Origin: Taxillus chinensis
Lineage: Eukaryota > Streptophyta > Magnoliopsida > Santalales > Loranthaceae
DNA: 64,000 nucleotides
Assembly (NCBI GenBank): GCA_023512835.1
Contig: CM042088.1
Coordinates: forward strand, 58,215,579 to 58,279,578
Reading direction: 5' to 3'
The notes beneath the pieces were generated by a model. That model worked only from the letters and a program-made list of their open reading frames with translations, searched no databases and was not told the DNA's origin. Shown piece by piece: positions 49,059-61,080 of the stretch. The number at the start of each line of letters is the position of its first letter. The first letter of the stretch is position 1. Made by a program: the position numbers and the translations under genes.

Positions 49059-49345
49059 TCCTCCCCACCTTAGGACTTTTCGTCCTCGAAAATAAAATAC
49101 ATCCCCAAAGGACATAGCAAAATTCAAGGTCAATGTCCCAACAACAAAACATAAAACATGATCACCGATCACACATGTGCAATACAACTCACAACAAGCC
49201 AAACGGGCTGACAAAATCTAACAACAACAAGCTAAACCACATCTCAAACAACATATGCAAAACAAATGCATAAAACATAACTCATACCTCAGGGAAGGTC
49301 CTCACATCCTCCCCACCTCAGGACTGATCGTCCTCGAATAGCTCA
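49059..49345 (-). promoter_or_regulatory. Two polypurine-tract modules about 243 bp apart at the 3' end of B
   Basis: On - the word pattern TTCGAGGACGA, TCCT.AGGTGGGGAGGATGT occurs twice. The inner copy (about 49295-49337) leads into TGTGAGGACCTTCCC. The outer copy (about 49055-49093) leads into TGTAAAGACTCG, the actual LTR start confirmed by the TSD. The 243 bases between resemble the first part of LTR G (45724-46016), which starts TGTGAGGATTTTTC. Confidence 0.75.
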
Positions 49346-52300
49346 GGATGAAGAACCCGCATCTGGCTCTCTTTCTCCCAAGTCTGCTCCTCCATGCCTC
49401 GGTGTCGCCATAACACCCGAACTAGTGGGATCGTCTTGCCCCGCAAGACTTAGTCCCGCCTGTCCAAAATCTGTGCTGGCATCTCAACAACGGCACCATC
49501 ATCAGCCAAGTCTATCTCGCGATAGTCCAACACATGAGAAGGATCTGGGTGATACCGTCGCAACTAAGACACATGGAACACATCATGTACTCACGCCAAC
49601 GCCGGTGGCAAAGCTAATCGGTAAGCCACTGCGCCTACAGTGGTAATAATCTCAAATGGTCCCACAAAATGAGGGGAGAGTTTGGATCCACGTCCAAACC
49701 TCCAATGCCCTCGACGCAGCGAAACTCGCAAAAGACACGGTCCCCCACCTCAAACTGCAAGGGTTGACGCCTCTGGTCCGCATAGGACTTCTACCTACTA
49801 TGTGCTGTCAACATACGTTGTCGAATCAACTGCACTATCTCCGTGGTCTCTCGAACCATATCGGGACCGAGAACCACTGTCTCTTCCGTTTGTGCCCGAC
49901 ACAAAGGTGATCTACAAGGCCGCCCATACAGCGCCTCATACAGAACCATCCCAATCGTAGCCTGATAACTGTTGTTGTAAGAGAACTCCACCAAAGGAAG
50001 ATGAGTCTCCCAACAACCTCCAAAATCTAGGACACAGGCACGCAACATATCCTCGAGTGTCTGAATCGTCCGCTCCGACTGACCATCCATCTGCGGATGA
50101 AAGGCTGTACTCAGGTTCACCCTAGTACCTAAAGCTCGCTGCAACTATCTCCAAAACTGAGAGGTGAACCTCGCATCCCGATCAGATATAATAGACAATG
50201 GGACTCCATGTAACCGCACAATGACATCAAGATACCTCTGTCCCAAAGTCCTCACTGGGTCTGTCTCCCGAATCAGAATAAAATGCGCCTATTTGGTTAA
50301 TCGGTCCACAATAACCCATATAGTGTCGTGTCCCCTGGAATGAGGAAGTCCAGTGACAAAATCCATGGTTATGTGGTCCCATTTCCACTATGGCACTGGC
50401 AAGGACTGCAACTCACCAGCTGACCTCAGGTGCTCTGCCTTGACCTGCTGACAGGTCAAACACCTCCTCACAAAATCAGCAACGGCTTTCTTCAGGCATG
50501 GCCACCAATATTGCCTCCTCACGGCATGGTACATCTTGGTCCCACCAGGATGTACAGCTAACCGTGACTGGTGAAATTCCCGAAGAACTTCCTCCTGAAG
50601 AGAAGTGGGAACTATTAATCGACCCCTATACCTCAATATATGCTCTGCATCCTCAGTCCAATCAGAAGATGCTTGCCCAATCTGAATCCTGTCCTTGATG
50701 ACCTCACAGTCAACGTCCCCCAGCTGATCCTCTATGATCCTACACTGTAACTCAGGGACTGCGACAATAACACTAAGGGTCCCCCGTCCCCCACTAGTTA
50801 CCATTTGCAACCTCATCGCTGCCAACTGGCCCATCATTTCCCATTCCTTAATGGCACAATGGGCAACCATGGCCCTGCTCTTCCTACTCAGAGCATCTGC
50901 CACCACATTACCCTTGCCAGGGGTATACAGCATATCAAACTGAAACTGCTGCAAGTACTCCACCCACCGCCTCTGCCTAAGGTTCAAGTCTCACTGAGAA
51001 AAGATATACTGCAGGCTCTTGTGGTCCGTATACACCACAAACTTCTCCCCAAGGAGATAATGCTACCAGCTCTTAAGTGCAAAGATCACTGCAACCAACT
51101 CCAAATCATGCGTGGGATAGTTCTGCTCATGCGGCCTCAATTGCCTAAATCCATAAGCAATCACCTGCTGAGCCTGCATCAACACACAACCAAGTCCCAC
51201 CCTGGAAGCATCACAATACACCTCGAAAGGCACACCCTCCTGTGGGAGAATCAAGATAGGCGCTGAGGTCAATCGTGCCTTCAGCTCCATGAAAGCACTC
51301 TCACACGCATCAGACCAAACAAAAGGGACTCCCTTCCTCGTCAAGTTCATCATAGGAGCGGCCAACCTGGAAAAATCCTCCACGAACCTCCGATAGTAGC
51401 CTGCTAAACCAAGGAAGCTATGAATCTCAAACACATTCATGGGCCTCTTCCATGACACAACTGCCTCGATCTTCTCATGATCCACTATGATACCCTCCGA
51501 AGATACCACATGCCCCAAGAAGTGCACCTGTTGCAACCAGAAGTCACATTTCGTGAACTTCGCGTACAATCGATGCTCTCGCAAGGTCTGCAACACAACC
51601 TGCAAGTGCTCCTCATGCTCCCTCTTGGTCGCTGAATAGACCAAGATATCGTCGATGAATACCACAACGAACATATCTAAATACGGAGCAAATACCTGGT
51701 TCATCAGTCCCATAAACACCGCTGGAGCATTCGTGAGCCCAAACAACATCACGAGCCACTCATAATGCCCATAACGACAACTGAATGCGGTCTTAGGAAT
51801 ATCTGCCTCCCTAACCCTCACCTGATGGTATCCAGACCTCAAGTCTATCTTGGAAAACCACCTCACACCGCGAAACTGATCAAACAGTTCATCAATCCTC
51901 GGCAATGGGTACCTGTTATTCACAGTCACCTGGTTCAGCTTCCGGTAGTCGATACACAGCCAAAGCGAACCATCCGCTTTCTTGGCAAATAACACTGGAG
52001 CGCCCCACGGTGAGCTACTCCGCCTGATAAAGCCTCGTGCCAGTAGATCATTTACCTGCCTCTTGAGCTCCCTAAGCTCTGTCGGTGCCATCCTGTAGGC
52101 CGCTAACCTGATCGGTGTTGTCCCTAGCAACAACTCGATCGAAAACTCTACCTCCCTCACGGGTGGCAAACTAACCAAGTCCTCGGGAAACACATCCGGG
52201 AAATGATCTACAATGGGTGGCAAAACAACCTTGCCCTCTCTCCTCCTGTCAACCAATGTCAAGCTGGCTAACTGGTGGGTCACATCACCCCACCCATGCC

Positions 52301-52514
52301 TCAAAGGTCCTAACCGGCATGCCTCCTCAGTCCACTCACCCACAAAGACACCCCGCGTGCCCTCTGGCGTGAGGAACGTCATGCGCCGTTGAAAACAATC
52401 AATCTTGGCCTCCACAGAGACCAACCAATCCATACCCGGGATAATATCAAAATCATCTAACTCCATGATATACAAATCACACAACAGGTTAACACCCCAA
52501 GTGTTACCTGACAA
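49346..52514 (-). pseudogene. pol: Chromovirus B pol: RT, RNase H, integrase, chromodomain-like C-terminus
   Basis: The frame 52514-51063 starts with the end of the protease (DIIPGMDWL). It then reads RT with [20 protein letters not shown] and the catalytic FIDD at about 51648-51659, and RNase H ([11 protein letters not shown]). In the same frame follow the RNase H end and integrase zinc finger (HPGGTKMYHAVRRQYWWP, CLTCQQVKAEH) and the integrase core end (STAFHPQMDGQSERTIQTLE). TAG stops interrupt at 51063, 50388, 50289, 50145 and 49791, and TGA at 50991. After a frameshift between 49791 and 49640 the C-terminus reads ILDRRD, VLRGKTIPLVRVLWRHRG, EEQTWEKE, the chromodomain tail of Tekay elements, with one each of TGA, TAG and TAA. 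Confidence 0.93.
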
Positions 52515-54070
52515 GCATGACAGATACTCTCAAGTATCACAATTCCACCCAAAGGTGAAGCAACCATCAGAGACTGACTCACTGTCTCCTGGTCTAACTC
52601 CAATCCAACCACCGTAGCATACGAAATAAAAGAATGGGTAGCACTAGTATCAATCAAAACTGAACAGATAGTATGAGAAATGGTGATGGTACCTCTCACA
52701 ACTGAAGGTCCTGCTCCTGCCTTGTCCACTGGTGGAACCTCTGCCTCTCTGCTGGTAAGGGCAAAAGTCCTCCGTCGTGGCCCACTGCCACTAGCCTGGC
52801 CCATTATGGCCTTGCCCCGCTGATCAACATGACCCTGTGCGTCCCGCTGATGCTGCTGCACCGCAGGTCGCGTCTACGTGCTCTGTGTCGGCAACACCGA
52901 CCTCTGAGACAGAGCCCCACTCCTCTGTCCCTGCTCTCTCGGACAAGGACCTACACTGCTGGTCGAGCTAAGGGTAACACATTCCCTAGCTTTATGTCCC
53001 ACTTTCCCACATCAGAAGCATGTCATCCTTTTCCTCGGGCAGTCCCTCGACAAATGTCTGGTCAAACCACAACTCCAACAAGTACCTGACCTCCGACTGG
53101 CAAAACTCTCACGAGGTCCCACCGCCTGGCTGGAAACCCTCTGCACCTACCTCCTCTCAGGCTGAGCAGCACTGCTCTCCCCACTCTGCCTCTTCTTGCT
53201 CGAACCTGCCGAATCGCCCGGCCTCTAAGCTCTCGCCTGATCCTGACCTCGCTCAATAATGAGTGCCTTGTCGACCGCTTCCCGGTAGCTAGTCAACTGC
53301 ATCGGTTCCAGTTGTTTCTTCAAAGATGGCCTCAAGCCCTGAATAAAATCATGCGTTTTACAGGCTTCCTTTTCCCAAGCCTCAAGAGCAAACCGCCCTA
53401 AATCTGTGAAGGCTTGCACATACTCACTCACAGTCTGGCTACCCTGCTGAAGCTCATAATACTCTCTCCATCGTGCATACTACAATGAGCTGGGAAAATA
53501 CTCCCCAAAGAAGCGCTCCACAAACTCTCTCTAACTCATATGACTGCCATGGACAGCTCTAGTGGACTCGCACCACCTATGTGGGATACCCAACAGATAA
53601 TGCGTTGCCACTCTCACCCGCTCCTCATCTGGCACCCCAATCATCTCAAAGATGTCCTCTGTCCACCTAATCCAGTCCTCGGCTGCCTCTGGCCGCGAAC
53701 CATCCTCAAAAGTCCTAGGTGCATGTTTCAAAAACTGTGCAGCCCAGTCCACCCCTCATCGCACTGACTCTATCCTGACCTCCTGTTGGTGCACATCCTG
53801 CACCACCCTCGCCTCCTGCTGCTGAGGCTGTGGCGGCTGCTGAGGCTGCTGCTGCCTCTTCAGCTCATCCACCACTCTAGTCATATCCCTCATCGAGCCC
53901 TGCATACCCTGCATGGCCTCCTGTAACTGAATCAACACTTGAGCCAAATCAGGTCCCACAATGGGAGCTGATGACCTCTGTTGCGGGCTCTGCTGCCCCT
54001 GGTGCCCCGACTTTATCGTGGGCTCCTCTGCCGGGCCCTAGCCTCAGACAAATCTCCTCGGTGGTGTCAT
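52457..54070 (-). pseudogene. gag-pro: Chromovirus B gag and aspartic protease
   Basis: One frame runs from the ATG at 54070 to 52457. It contains a Q/P-rich N-terminal stretch (53850), the capsid region (RPEAAEDWIRWTEDIFEMIG, 53690), AFTDLGRFALEAWEKEACKT (53400), and two zinc knuckles at about 53085-52985 (CWSCGLTRHLSRDC; the second has TGA at 53012 after its first Cys-Phe). The protease core ATHSFISYATVVGLEL is near 52620; the catalytic Asp-Thr/Ser-Gly reads D-T-S here. In-frame TAG stops lie at 54038, 53531, 53480, 53225, 53147 and 52874, and TGA at 54044, 53756 and 53012. A frameshift near 52500 separates it from pol. Confidence 0.9.
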
Positions 54071-54509
54071 CACACTGGCCACAACAACAAACAACAAACG
54101 ATCAATACTAGCACTGCTAGCACAAACAGCCATCAAAGGCATAAATCAACTCGTACGTTCTCACCATACGACCCGTAAGTCCACAACCATACATATAGCA
54201 TCATGTCACCCCTCAGGGTACACCACAATCAAGTCCTGGCTCTCACGGCCACGTGCCATCCTGGCACCAAATGCAATCACATCACACACAAAGACAATCT
54301 AGCGCCCTATATGCACACAATCATACCACTAGGAAAGCATCCATGCCTACATATGCTCTTAGAATGATCTAACTAACACCAACATAACTGAGAATACATG
54401 TAAGGACTGCGTTGATCAGGCGCACTCCCTACAGTTTTCCAAGTCACATGGAATCAATTAACCACCCCTCACTAACCTAGGTCCGCTAGACCATGCTCTG
54501 ATACCAACT
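54071..54509 (-). other. Leader and PBS of chromovirus B
   Basis: This is noncoding sequence between the 5' LTR and gag. The PBS on - is TGGTATCAGAGC (54495-54506 on + as its complement), matching initiator methionine tRNA. The last 310 bases are shared with B2 at 8849-9080 and 11518-11605. Confidence 0.85.
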
Positions 54510-56704
54510 TGTCACGCCCCCGAATTCCAGGGAACCCGGAACCGGGTACATGACTTTCCCTTGCCCGCACCCGAAAGGTCAAGGGGTTGGTGACTAGCAC
54601 CAATAGAGACTACACCGCGGGTGCTGTCTCAAATATGCAACCCTATACAGTCATACATCAAGGGTAATCCTGTACTTTTCCATACATCATCATGCATACA
54701 ATGAGTTAAACAGTCATACAGACATCACATCACAAATAGTATGCAAATACAACTGTCCACGGACCCATGTCCGAGATATCACACAAAATAATACAGAATA
54801 TAATACTATATCATACATCAGAGTAGTGGGCATCCTCCTGGAAGAAAGTCCTCCACTAGTCTCGGGTCACACCTGAAAAAGGTAAACAGCAAGTAGGGGT
54901 AAGCGACAAGCTTAGTAGGTGACCCCAACACTCCACATCATGCAAACATACAAGTCTATACTACATGCTCCTTGTACTCGTGCACTGTGTAGTGTGCACA
55001 ATTATCAGGACTCAGCCTGCAAACAAACATCAGGACCTAGCCTGCCCACACAGGACGGCTTGTCCACGATCCTCAACAGGATCCCAGCTTAGGGCACTCA
55101 GCCCTACCACAATGCTATATGCCCGGACACAGTGCCACACAGGCCTGCCATCGCCGCATATGCTTGCCACGGCCACAACGCAATATGTCAGGCCACAGTG
55201 CCACACAGGCCTGCCATCAGCGCACATGCCCACCCCGCCAACCACATAGCATCATCTGTGCTCCACGGTGAGAACCCAATAAGTCATAGAGCCTAAGCCC
55301 CAATCCCTCAAACCAACATACCAACACCAATATGGTCTTAAGGTATACAACACTCCCTTTTAACAGAAAGCCGGTCTTCACGGTCGATCCTCATTCCTTG
55401 ACTAAGGAAGGAGATACCCATAGCAGCTATTTGCTTGCAATAAAAAGTCCCGGCATTGGGTCTCCATATCATAACTAAGATAATCTAATTTTTAGGGATT
55501 TTTCTGAGATGTCTAACCCCACTTTCCAAAAATTCACCTCTACGAAAAATTGGATTTTTTCGAGATTTTACACTAAATCCAAATTTTCACATTTTGAAGG
55601 AGTGAGAATTTATTTTTCTAGTATTTTTCTTTGAATCCAAATGGGGGGTATTTCGTTATTTACATAATACTTAAATGTGGAGAGGCATAATGGTTTACAA
55701 TGTAAATGTCCAATATGTTGTTGTTGCACTTCATTGGGAACATCATTCTTGATTGAAGCTGCGGATCACTGCTGCGGATTGATGCTGCGAAATGGATGCT
55801 ACGGATCATTGTTGCTGATCCAGACTACTGATCTGGACTACTAATCCAGACTAACGAAGCTGTTGACTCCACAACTGTTGACTACGAAGCTGCTGACTTC
55901 ACAGCTGCTGACTACAAACTTTGACCCTACAGTTCGCCTAGGGTATTGTTCATCATTGTTTTGGCCTATTTTTCATCTGGAATCAACCCAGCAACCCCCA
56001 GGCACTCACAAACACGCATTTTACTAAACAGAGTACAAAATTACATACTCAAACTGATATAAATCAGTTCTTACCCACATATCTTATGCTAAACCATTAG
56101 ATCTAACTCAAAAATTGGGTTTTCCCCAAAACCTAGGGTTCATACTCAATTTCATAAATCATGATAAACTCATACATATTCAAAGATAGAATCAAGATAA
56201 GAGGTTCAAGGACACCTACCTGGGAAGATTATTTGCGATCCACGAGCTCCAATCACCCCAAAATCACCAAAGGAAGCTCTTCACCTTCCCTCTCTCTCTC
56301 TCTCTTGCTCAAACACGCATGCACCAAGCAAATTAAAGGGATAAGGCAGTTTCTTAATTATTTATACTGCTGCCAATAATTGGCCTCCCAGCAATAATTG
56401 ACCTCCCGAACGCAATAATTGACCTCTTGAGGTCATGACCTGCAAATTGAGCCCAATTATTGTTAAAATGCTCGAAATGACAAGCACAACACTAAGCAGA
56501 TATTACCACACTCAAATGACCACTCAAACGCAAAGTCAACCAATAAACCCCGAAAAGTCAACAATCAGGTCAAATAGGGCCCCGACTCGGAATCAGGCCT
56601 AGGTACAGTCAAAATGCTCACATCGAAGACTATACTACAGTCTAGATAGTTGCATGCCCATAAAATGGCTATCTCTCAATACTACCCAAATACGAGTCTT
56701 TACA
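54510..56704 (-). repeat. 5' LTR of chromovirus B
   Basis: 2195 bp, on + TGTCACGCCCCCG to CGAGTCTTTACA, flanked on the right by AATAT. It includes the minisatellite block at about 55850-55915 and a TATA-like TATAAATAATT on - near 56354-56364. Confidence 0.93.
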
Positions 56705-56737
56705 AATATCGTGCTACATGGGACTTGGACTGTTACA

Positions 56738-58616
56738 GTTCTTGCGAGTTTAATCCCTTCAGAAGTCAAGAGGTAGGTGATTCTAGATCCTTCCATATTT
56801 TATTGCATGAACGTAGACTGTTAAAGCTATATATATATATATATATATCAAGCTTAGTATTGCGTGCAATATATATATATATACACATTTAGATATAAAT
56901 ATATATATCTGTATATACATGTTTGTTGAGGGCGGTAGTGGCTACGCGGCATAATTCGGTGGAGGCCTAGCACATTGGGCCGCCATCCCCTTCCCTCGGT
57001 TGGCATTTTTTCAGTCGATTCTGTTCCTCTTGGGCTTGCAGCCATTTTTCTGTTCTCCGTTGGGGTCTTCCATTTTCCGGCAATACTTGGAGTGGATGGT
57101 TCAGTCGGCGCCTCTTAAATATAACATTAATACTGATATCAGATTTTATTATTATTATTATAAATACCGCAAAAATTGGTTTTCGCACCAACCTTCAGTT
57201 CGGTCAGCCACTCCACAATTTATTTATTGTTATCAACCCCAAATTTCATTATCTATAGTAGGTTTAGTACTTGATTACTTGTGATGCATGATCATAGTAG
57301 TGTTGTGTGAATCATGGTTACAGTCGTATCCCAAAAAAAACCATGTTCTTTTGTTGTTATGTCATTCCAACAATAAAATGAAGCATAAGAAATATTAAAT
57401 TGAAATTTTTAACTTCAATACATTTGGGTGGATAAAAAACAATATATTGAATATAATTAAATTAATAAGATAAATAAGATCTTCATTTTTGTAAGAATTT
57501 TGATTTTGCGGATAGTTATCATATTACGGACCTCATTGTAGTATTTTCTTTTTACTCGGTTTGAAATTAATTTATTTAAATAAATATTGTTTGAGCTTGA
57601 TATTGTTAGTTTAATATTATAAATATTGTCTTGCCTTGATTTAGTTAGTTTAATTAAATAAATATTATTTGAGCTTGATAGTTAATAAATATTATCTGGC
57701 TTAGTTTGGTTAGTTTGATTAAAAATATTATTTGTGGCTTGATATTATCAATTTTATAATATATATATATATATCATTTGTGGTACATTATTACTAGTTT
57801 GGTGATTTAAATGTTTTGTTAAGCCGTTGTATTGAATACTAATTATTGAAAAATTCTATTTATTGATTATATGTGTGAAATTGGTGGTGGAGTTGGTTAG
57901 GTTAACCGTGGGTCTCACATAGGGTTGGCAAGAGGCTGCAGGTCCCATATATGGCTGGTTGTCATCAAGGACACTACATGTCCCACATATGGGATTCTTG
58001 GAGTTGGTTGTGAGAATCCCATGGATGGTTGGATTGTTCGGTGTGTCCTTAATGAATGAAATGAAATGCGTGTGATGTCATATTTTGTGATTGAATGTAA
58101 GCTTACTGTGATAGAATAGGATACTACACTGGCACAAGCATATACCAATCATGTAGATTTAGGATTTCATGTTATAGGATGGTGAGGAGATGGAGATCAC
58201 TTACTGGCATTCGTGCTCACCCCTACTTTGTTGACATGTTTCAGGTATCGATTATTCACTAGAGGCTGGTCCGAAGCTAATGGTTATTTATTTCACATTT
58301 TTATCATAACTTAATTGGTTTAAAGATTTTGAAAGACATAATTGGTTTTATTATTTGAATATCCAGGACAAGGGTCTGTGAAAGTTGTATTGAATTTATA
58401 ACATGACTCTATTATTAATAAATTAGTTTTCTTATCTTTATAGAATGTGGAAATGTATAGAAATACCCCTGATATATGATTGTATAGGTGTATCTCGGAC
58501 AACACCCGTTGTGTAGTCCATATCGGTGCTAGTTACCAACCCCTTGACCCTTCGAGTGCGAGCATGGGGAAGTCACACTCTTAGTTCTGGTCCTTCCGGA
58601 ATTTGGGGGCGTGACA
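56738..58616 (+). repeat. Chromovirus solo LTR G, right part
   Basis: It continues LTR G after the TRIM. It contains two AT microsatellites (about 56829-56848 and 56871-56883), a TTA run near 57147-57160, and the landmark region GTGCTCACCCCTAC at 58213. It ends GGGGGCGTGACA at 58616, the same LTR end as the solo LTR at 11517. The last 700 bases are the inverted counterpart of 35344-36245. Total G length without inserts is about 2.5 kb. No PBS follows; gag of C resumes at once. Confidence 0.8.
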
Positions 58617-58982
58617 TGAACCATCGTAATGCATTATCTCTAAAAGACCATGGGAACATCTTAGTTTGATTGTATCTTCGAGCACCCCTTGCTTTTTGAT
58701 TATTATGCATATCTGATTGAATCTTGATAGATGCGTATAAGGATCCTTGTTAGGTAGTCCTCTAAAACTGTGATGAGTCATTAGATTTATTAGTTGAGGA
58801 GAAAAATTGAAGTTTACTCTAGTGATCTCCGATGGATCGATTAGACTATGTATATGCCTTGCATCGTGAGTAACATATTCCCGAATAGGTCTGTTATCCA
58901 TGTAAGTGTCATCCATGGTTGACCTTAGTTGTGGACAAGATTTCACTTCTTCTTCATGGAATAATATGTTTAAACCGGCCAA
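58617..58982 (-). pseudogene. gag: Athila C gag, N-terminal part
   Basis: On - the frame from 58982 reads REYVTHDARHIHSLIDPSEI and FRGLPNKDPYTHLSRFNQIC, the conserved N-terminal block of Athila/Tat gag (retrotransposon gag domain). A one-base shift near 58665 lets the MFPWSFRDNALRWF-type motif continue to the junction with LTR G. Gag then resumes at 45723. The ATG at 58982 may not be the true start. Confidence 0.85.
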
Positions 58983-59270
58983 CCATTCTCCTTCAGGTGT
59001 TTGTGGTAGTTCTTAGTTTGAGTTTGCTGTCCTTTGATCAAATACTTCCTTGAGTTGCCATACTCGAGCTCGAAATGACTTTTTCGGTTCAGGATCAAAG
59101 GAGATGTCAATGTTTTTTGACCTTCGACTTATAAACCTAGTTGTTCACAACTTGCAAAACACTTTCCAATAATATACAAAAACACAGTTGTATTGTAATA
59201 ATGATATTTGAAGCTAGAAAAATAATTTCCTAATTTATTGATGTCTTTCCCGGCAATGACGTCAAAAACT
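58983..59270 (-). other. Athila C leader with decayed PBS
   Basis: This is noncoding sequence between gag and the 5' LTR. Next to the LTR the - strand reads TTTTTGACGTCATTGCCGGG (59252-59266 region). The Athila PBS is normally of the form TGGCGCCGTTGCCGGGGA; all differences are C-to-T or G-to-A. Confidence 0.75.
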
Positions 59271-61080
59271 TGATTGATGGATCGTAAGTGTACGAATCAT
59301 GACAAGTAATAAAGTAGATTTTTAAGTCTGGTTATCAAACTCAAAGGAAGGATGAAGAATTTACAAATTTTAAACTAGTTTATAAAGAGATTTTTGATTG
59401 GAATATTAAAAAAATAGAATCGAATTTAAACAAATTGTTTTAAGCTAGTGTGAGAGATGAAAAATACTTTTCAAAGTAGAGTGAGATTCAATTTATGAAG
59501 GTGATTGGAGTTAAGATTTCGTTTGATTATTTTTCAAAAATTATGCCTTAGTTCAATCTATTTCTTTTTCTTGTGATTTGTGTTTAATAGTCAACTTCTA
59601 ATACATGAATTAGCCTTTTCCAAGTGCAATAATTTTGTGTATACCCTAGCATGGGGGACGGGTGACCCTTTAAGATTTGGGTAGTTTAGCCTAGAGCTAG
59701 CACCATACTCACTCTTAACTTGGTATCATAGGTTTTGCACCGACTTCTACAAATTATGTAACTCCTAGTTTGAGTATCTTGATTTTTCAGTAATTATACT
59801 TTATTTTTCAATCTTTCATATAAATACCTACACTGATAAAATGAAGTGGCCAAATTCATTTTATGTTTTAAACTCAAGGTATTCAATAAATACTCACAAG
59901 GTGAAAAAGATTAAACTAAAACATTACAAATTAATTCATTACATCAAACTCCATCGTAACCCCAATCAAAGGTTTTTAAGTTGTTATAGTTTGGTTGAAG
60001 ATAAAAGAATTACAATACATAGAAAAAGAATACAACAAGGATTGCTTGCCTATTTTGACCAATAAATTTCAAGGTTGATCTTTTTTTCCGAGTAGAATGC
60101 TTTCAAGCTCCAAGTGATACCAAAGCCTTCTTCAAATCTCACTTTTTCTACTTTAGATGATGATGGAATTGTAGAAGTAGATGGTAGAAAATTGGATGCC
60201 TTAACATGGATGATCAGCTGTCCTTTTATAGCCTCCCAAGCTTGAATTTGAATTGTTGAATTTGAATTCTCCATTATTTCTTCATAATTTTTCCAACTAA
60301 AAGCCTCTATTTAATCTTTTATAACTCATCATTTTTTAAATTTGAAAAAGAGATTAAATCTTCATCCTTAATCACTCAATTAAATCTAAAAAAGGCTTTT
60401 GTCCCAATGCAAAGCACACTTTTGAATTTAAATTTCTTATATTAATTTCCCTTTGACTTATGTGTTGATGCTTCTTCTTTGTTTAGATGACTTCCATCCA
60501 GAAGGGAATAAGTGAGCTGCCAAAATGAGGATTCCATCGCCAAAATTTGGGCTTGGTCGGGTGAAGAAGGCTTCACCCAACCTTTACTCAAGCATTATCT
60601 AATGACCTCGGATCTCACCCGCCCAAAAGGATATTTTCTTCACGAAGGCTTGTAGACTCTGAATATGCAAACATAGGCTTCACCCGACCACCATCAGACT
60701 ACCTTGGATTTCACCCGACTAGAAAGATGGTTTTTTCTGTGAAGCTTGTAGACTCCATATATGTAAGATTAGCTTTACTCGATTTGGTCGGGTGAAGAGT
60801 CCTTCACCAGACCTTCATCCAACCACCTTAAAGTCGCTCATCGTGGTCTTTAGATCTTTGGGATTCCAACTTCCTTCTGATGATCTGGTGAATTCTTCTT
60901 TGATTCTTAGATTCTTGTCAAAATATAGCAAAATAACCACAAAAACTCCAAGAAATCCTTTATTCTGGGTTAGGGCATGAAAATGTGATAACGTAGCTTA
61001 ATTGAGCAATAAATAAAGCAAAAGAGTATGAAAATGTACCAAAAGTGGCCCTAAAAAGATGATAAAAATCTTTCTGATCA
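59271..61080 (-). repeat. LTR of Athila element C (right, 5' LTR)
   Basis: About 1810 bp, collinear with 23553-25336. Its inner side is the PBS, so it is the 5' LTR in minus orientation. The outer end on - reads TGATCAGAAAG. A TATA box on - (CTATAAAAGG) lies near 60222-60231. It carries several CACCCGACC-type repeats around 60590-60830, also present at 24850-25080. The flank TAAGT does not match that of the left LTR. Confidence 0.82.

Larger units (their letters stand above)
46858..56704 (-). mobile_element. Tekay-type chromovirus B, nearly complete, TSD AATAT
   Basis: Two LTRs of about 2.2 kb (46858-49058 and 54510-56704) flank 5.45 kb with gag, protease, RT, RNase H, integrase and a chromodomain-like end on -. 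The duplication AATAT lies at 46853-46857 and 56705-56709. Joining the flanks restores the TRIM LTR word GGACAATATCGTGCTAC, so the insertion site is certain. The LTRs differ by several percent, mostly transitions. Reading frames are largely kept, but about 18 in-frame stops are present, so B is dead. Confidence 0.95.
46369..56737 (+). mobile_element. TRIM-like short LTR element, split by chromovirus B
   Basis: It consists of the 5' LTR (rearranged, 46369-46617), PBS TGGTATCAAAGC (46620-46631), a roughly 60-bp noncoding interior, the polypurine tract AAGGGGGTGGA (46680-46690), and a 3' LTR from about 46691 to 46857 continuing at 56710-56737 (ends ACTGTTACA). Element B sits in the 3' LTR at AATAT. 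The 3' LTR contains GTCCCACATCGGCTGGGG, widespread in plant TRIM/SMART elements. It encodes nothing and would depend on other elements for its enzymes. Flanks ATTCT (46364-46368) and GTTCT (56738-56742) are a probable target duplication. The host is solo LTR G. Confidence 0.82.

Noticed and set aside
50498..53259. Plus-strand ORFs opposite chromovirus B
   Set aside because: They are shadows of the high-GC gag-pol frame on -.
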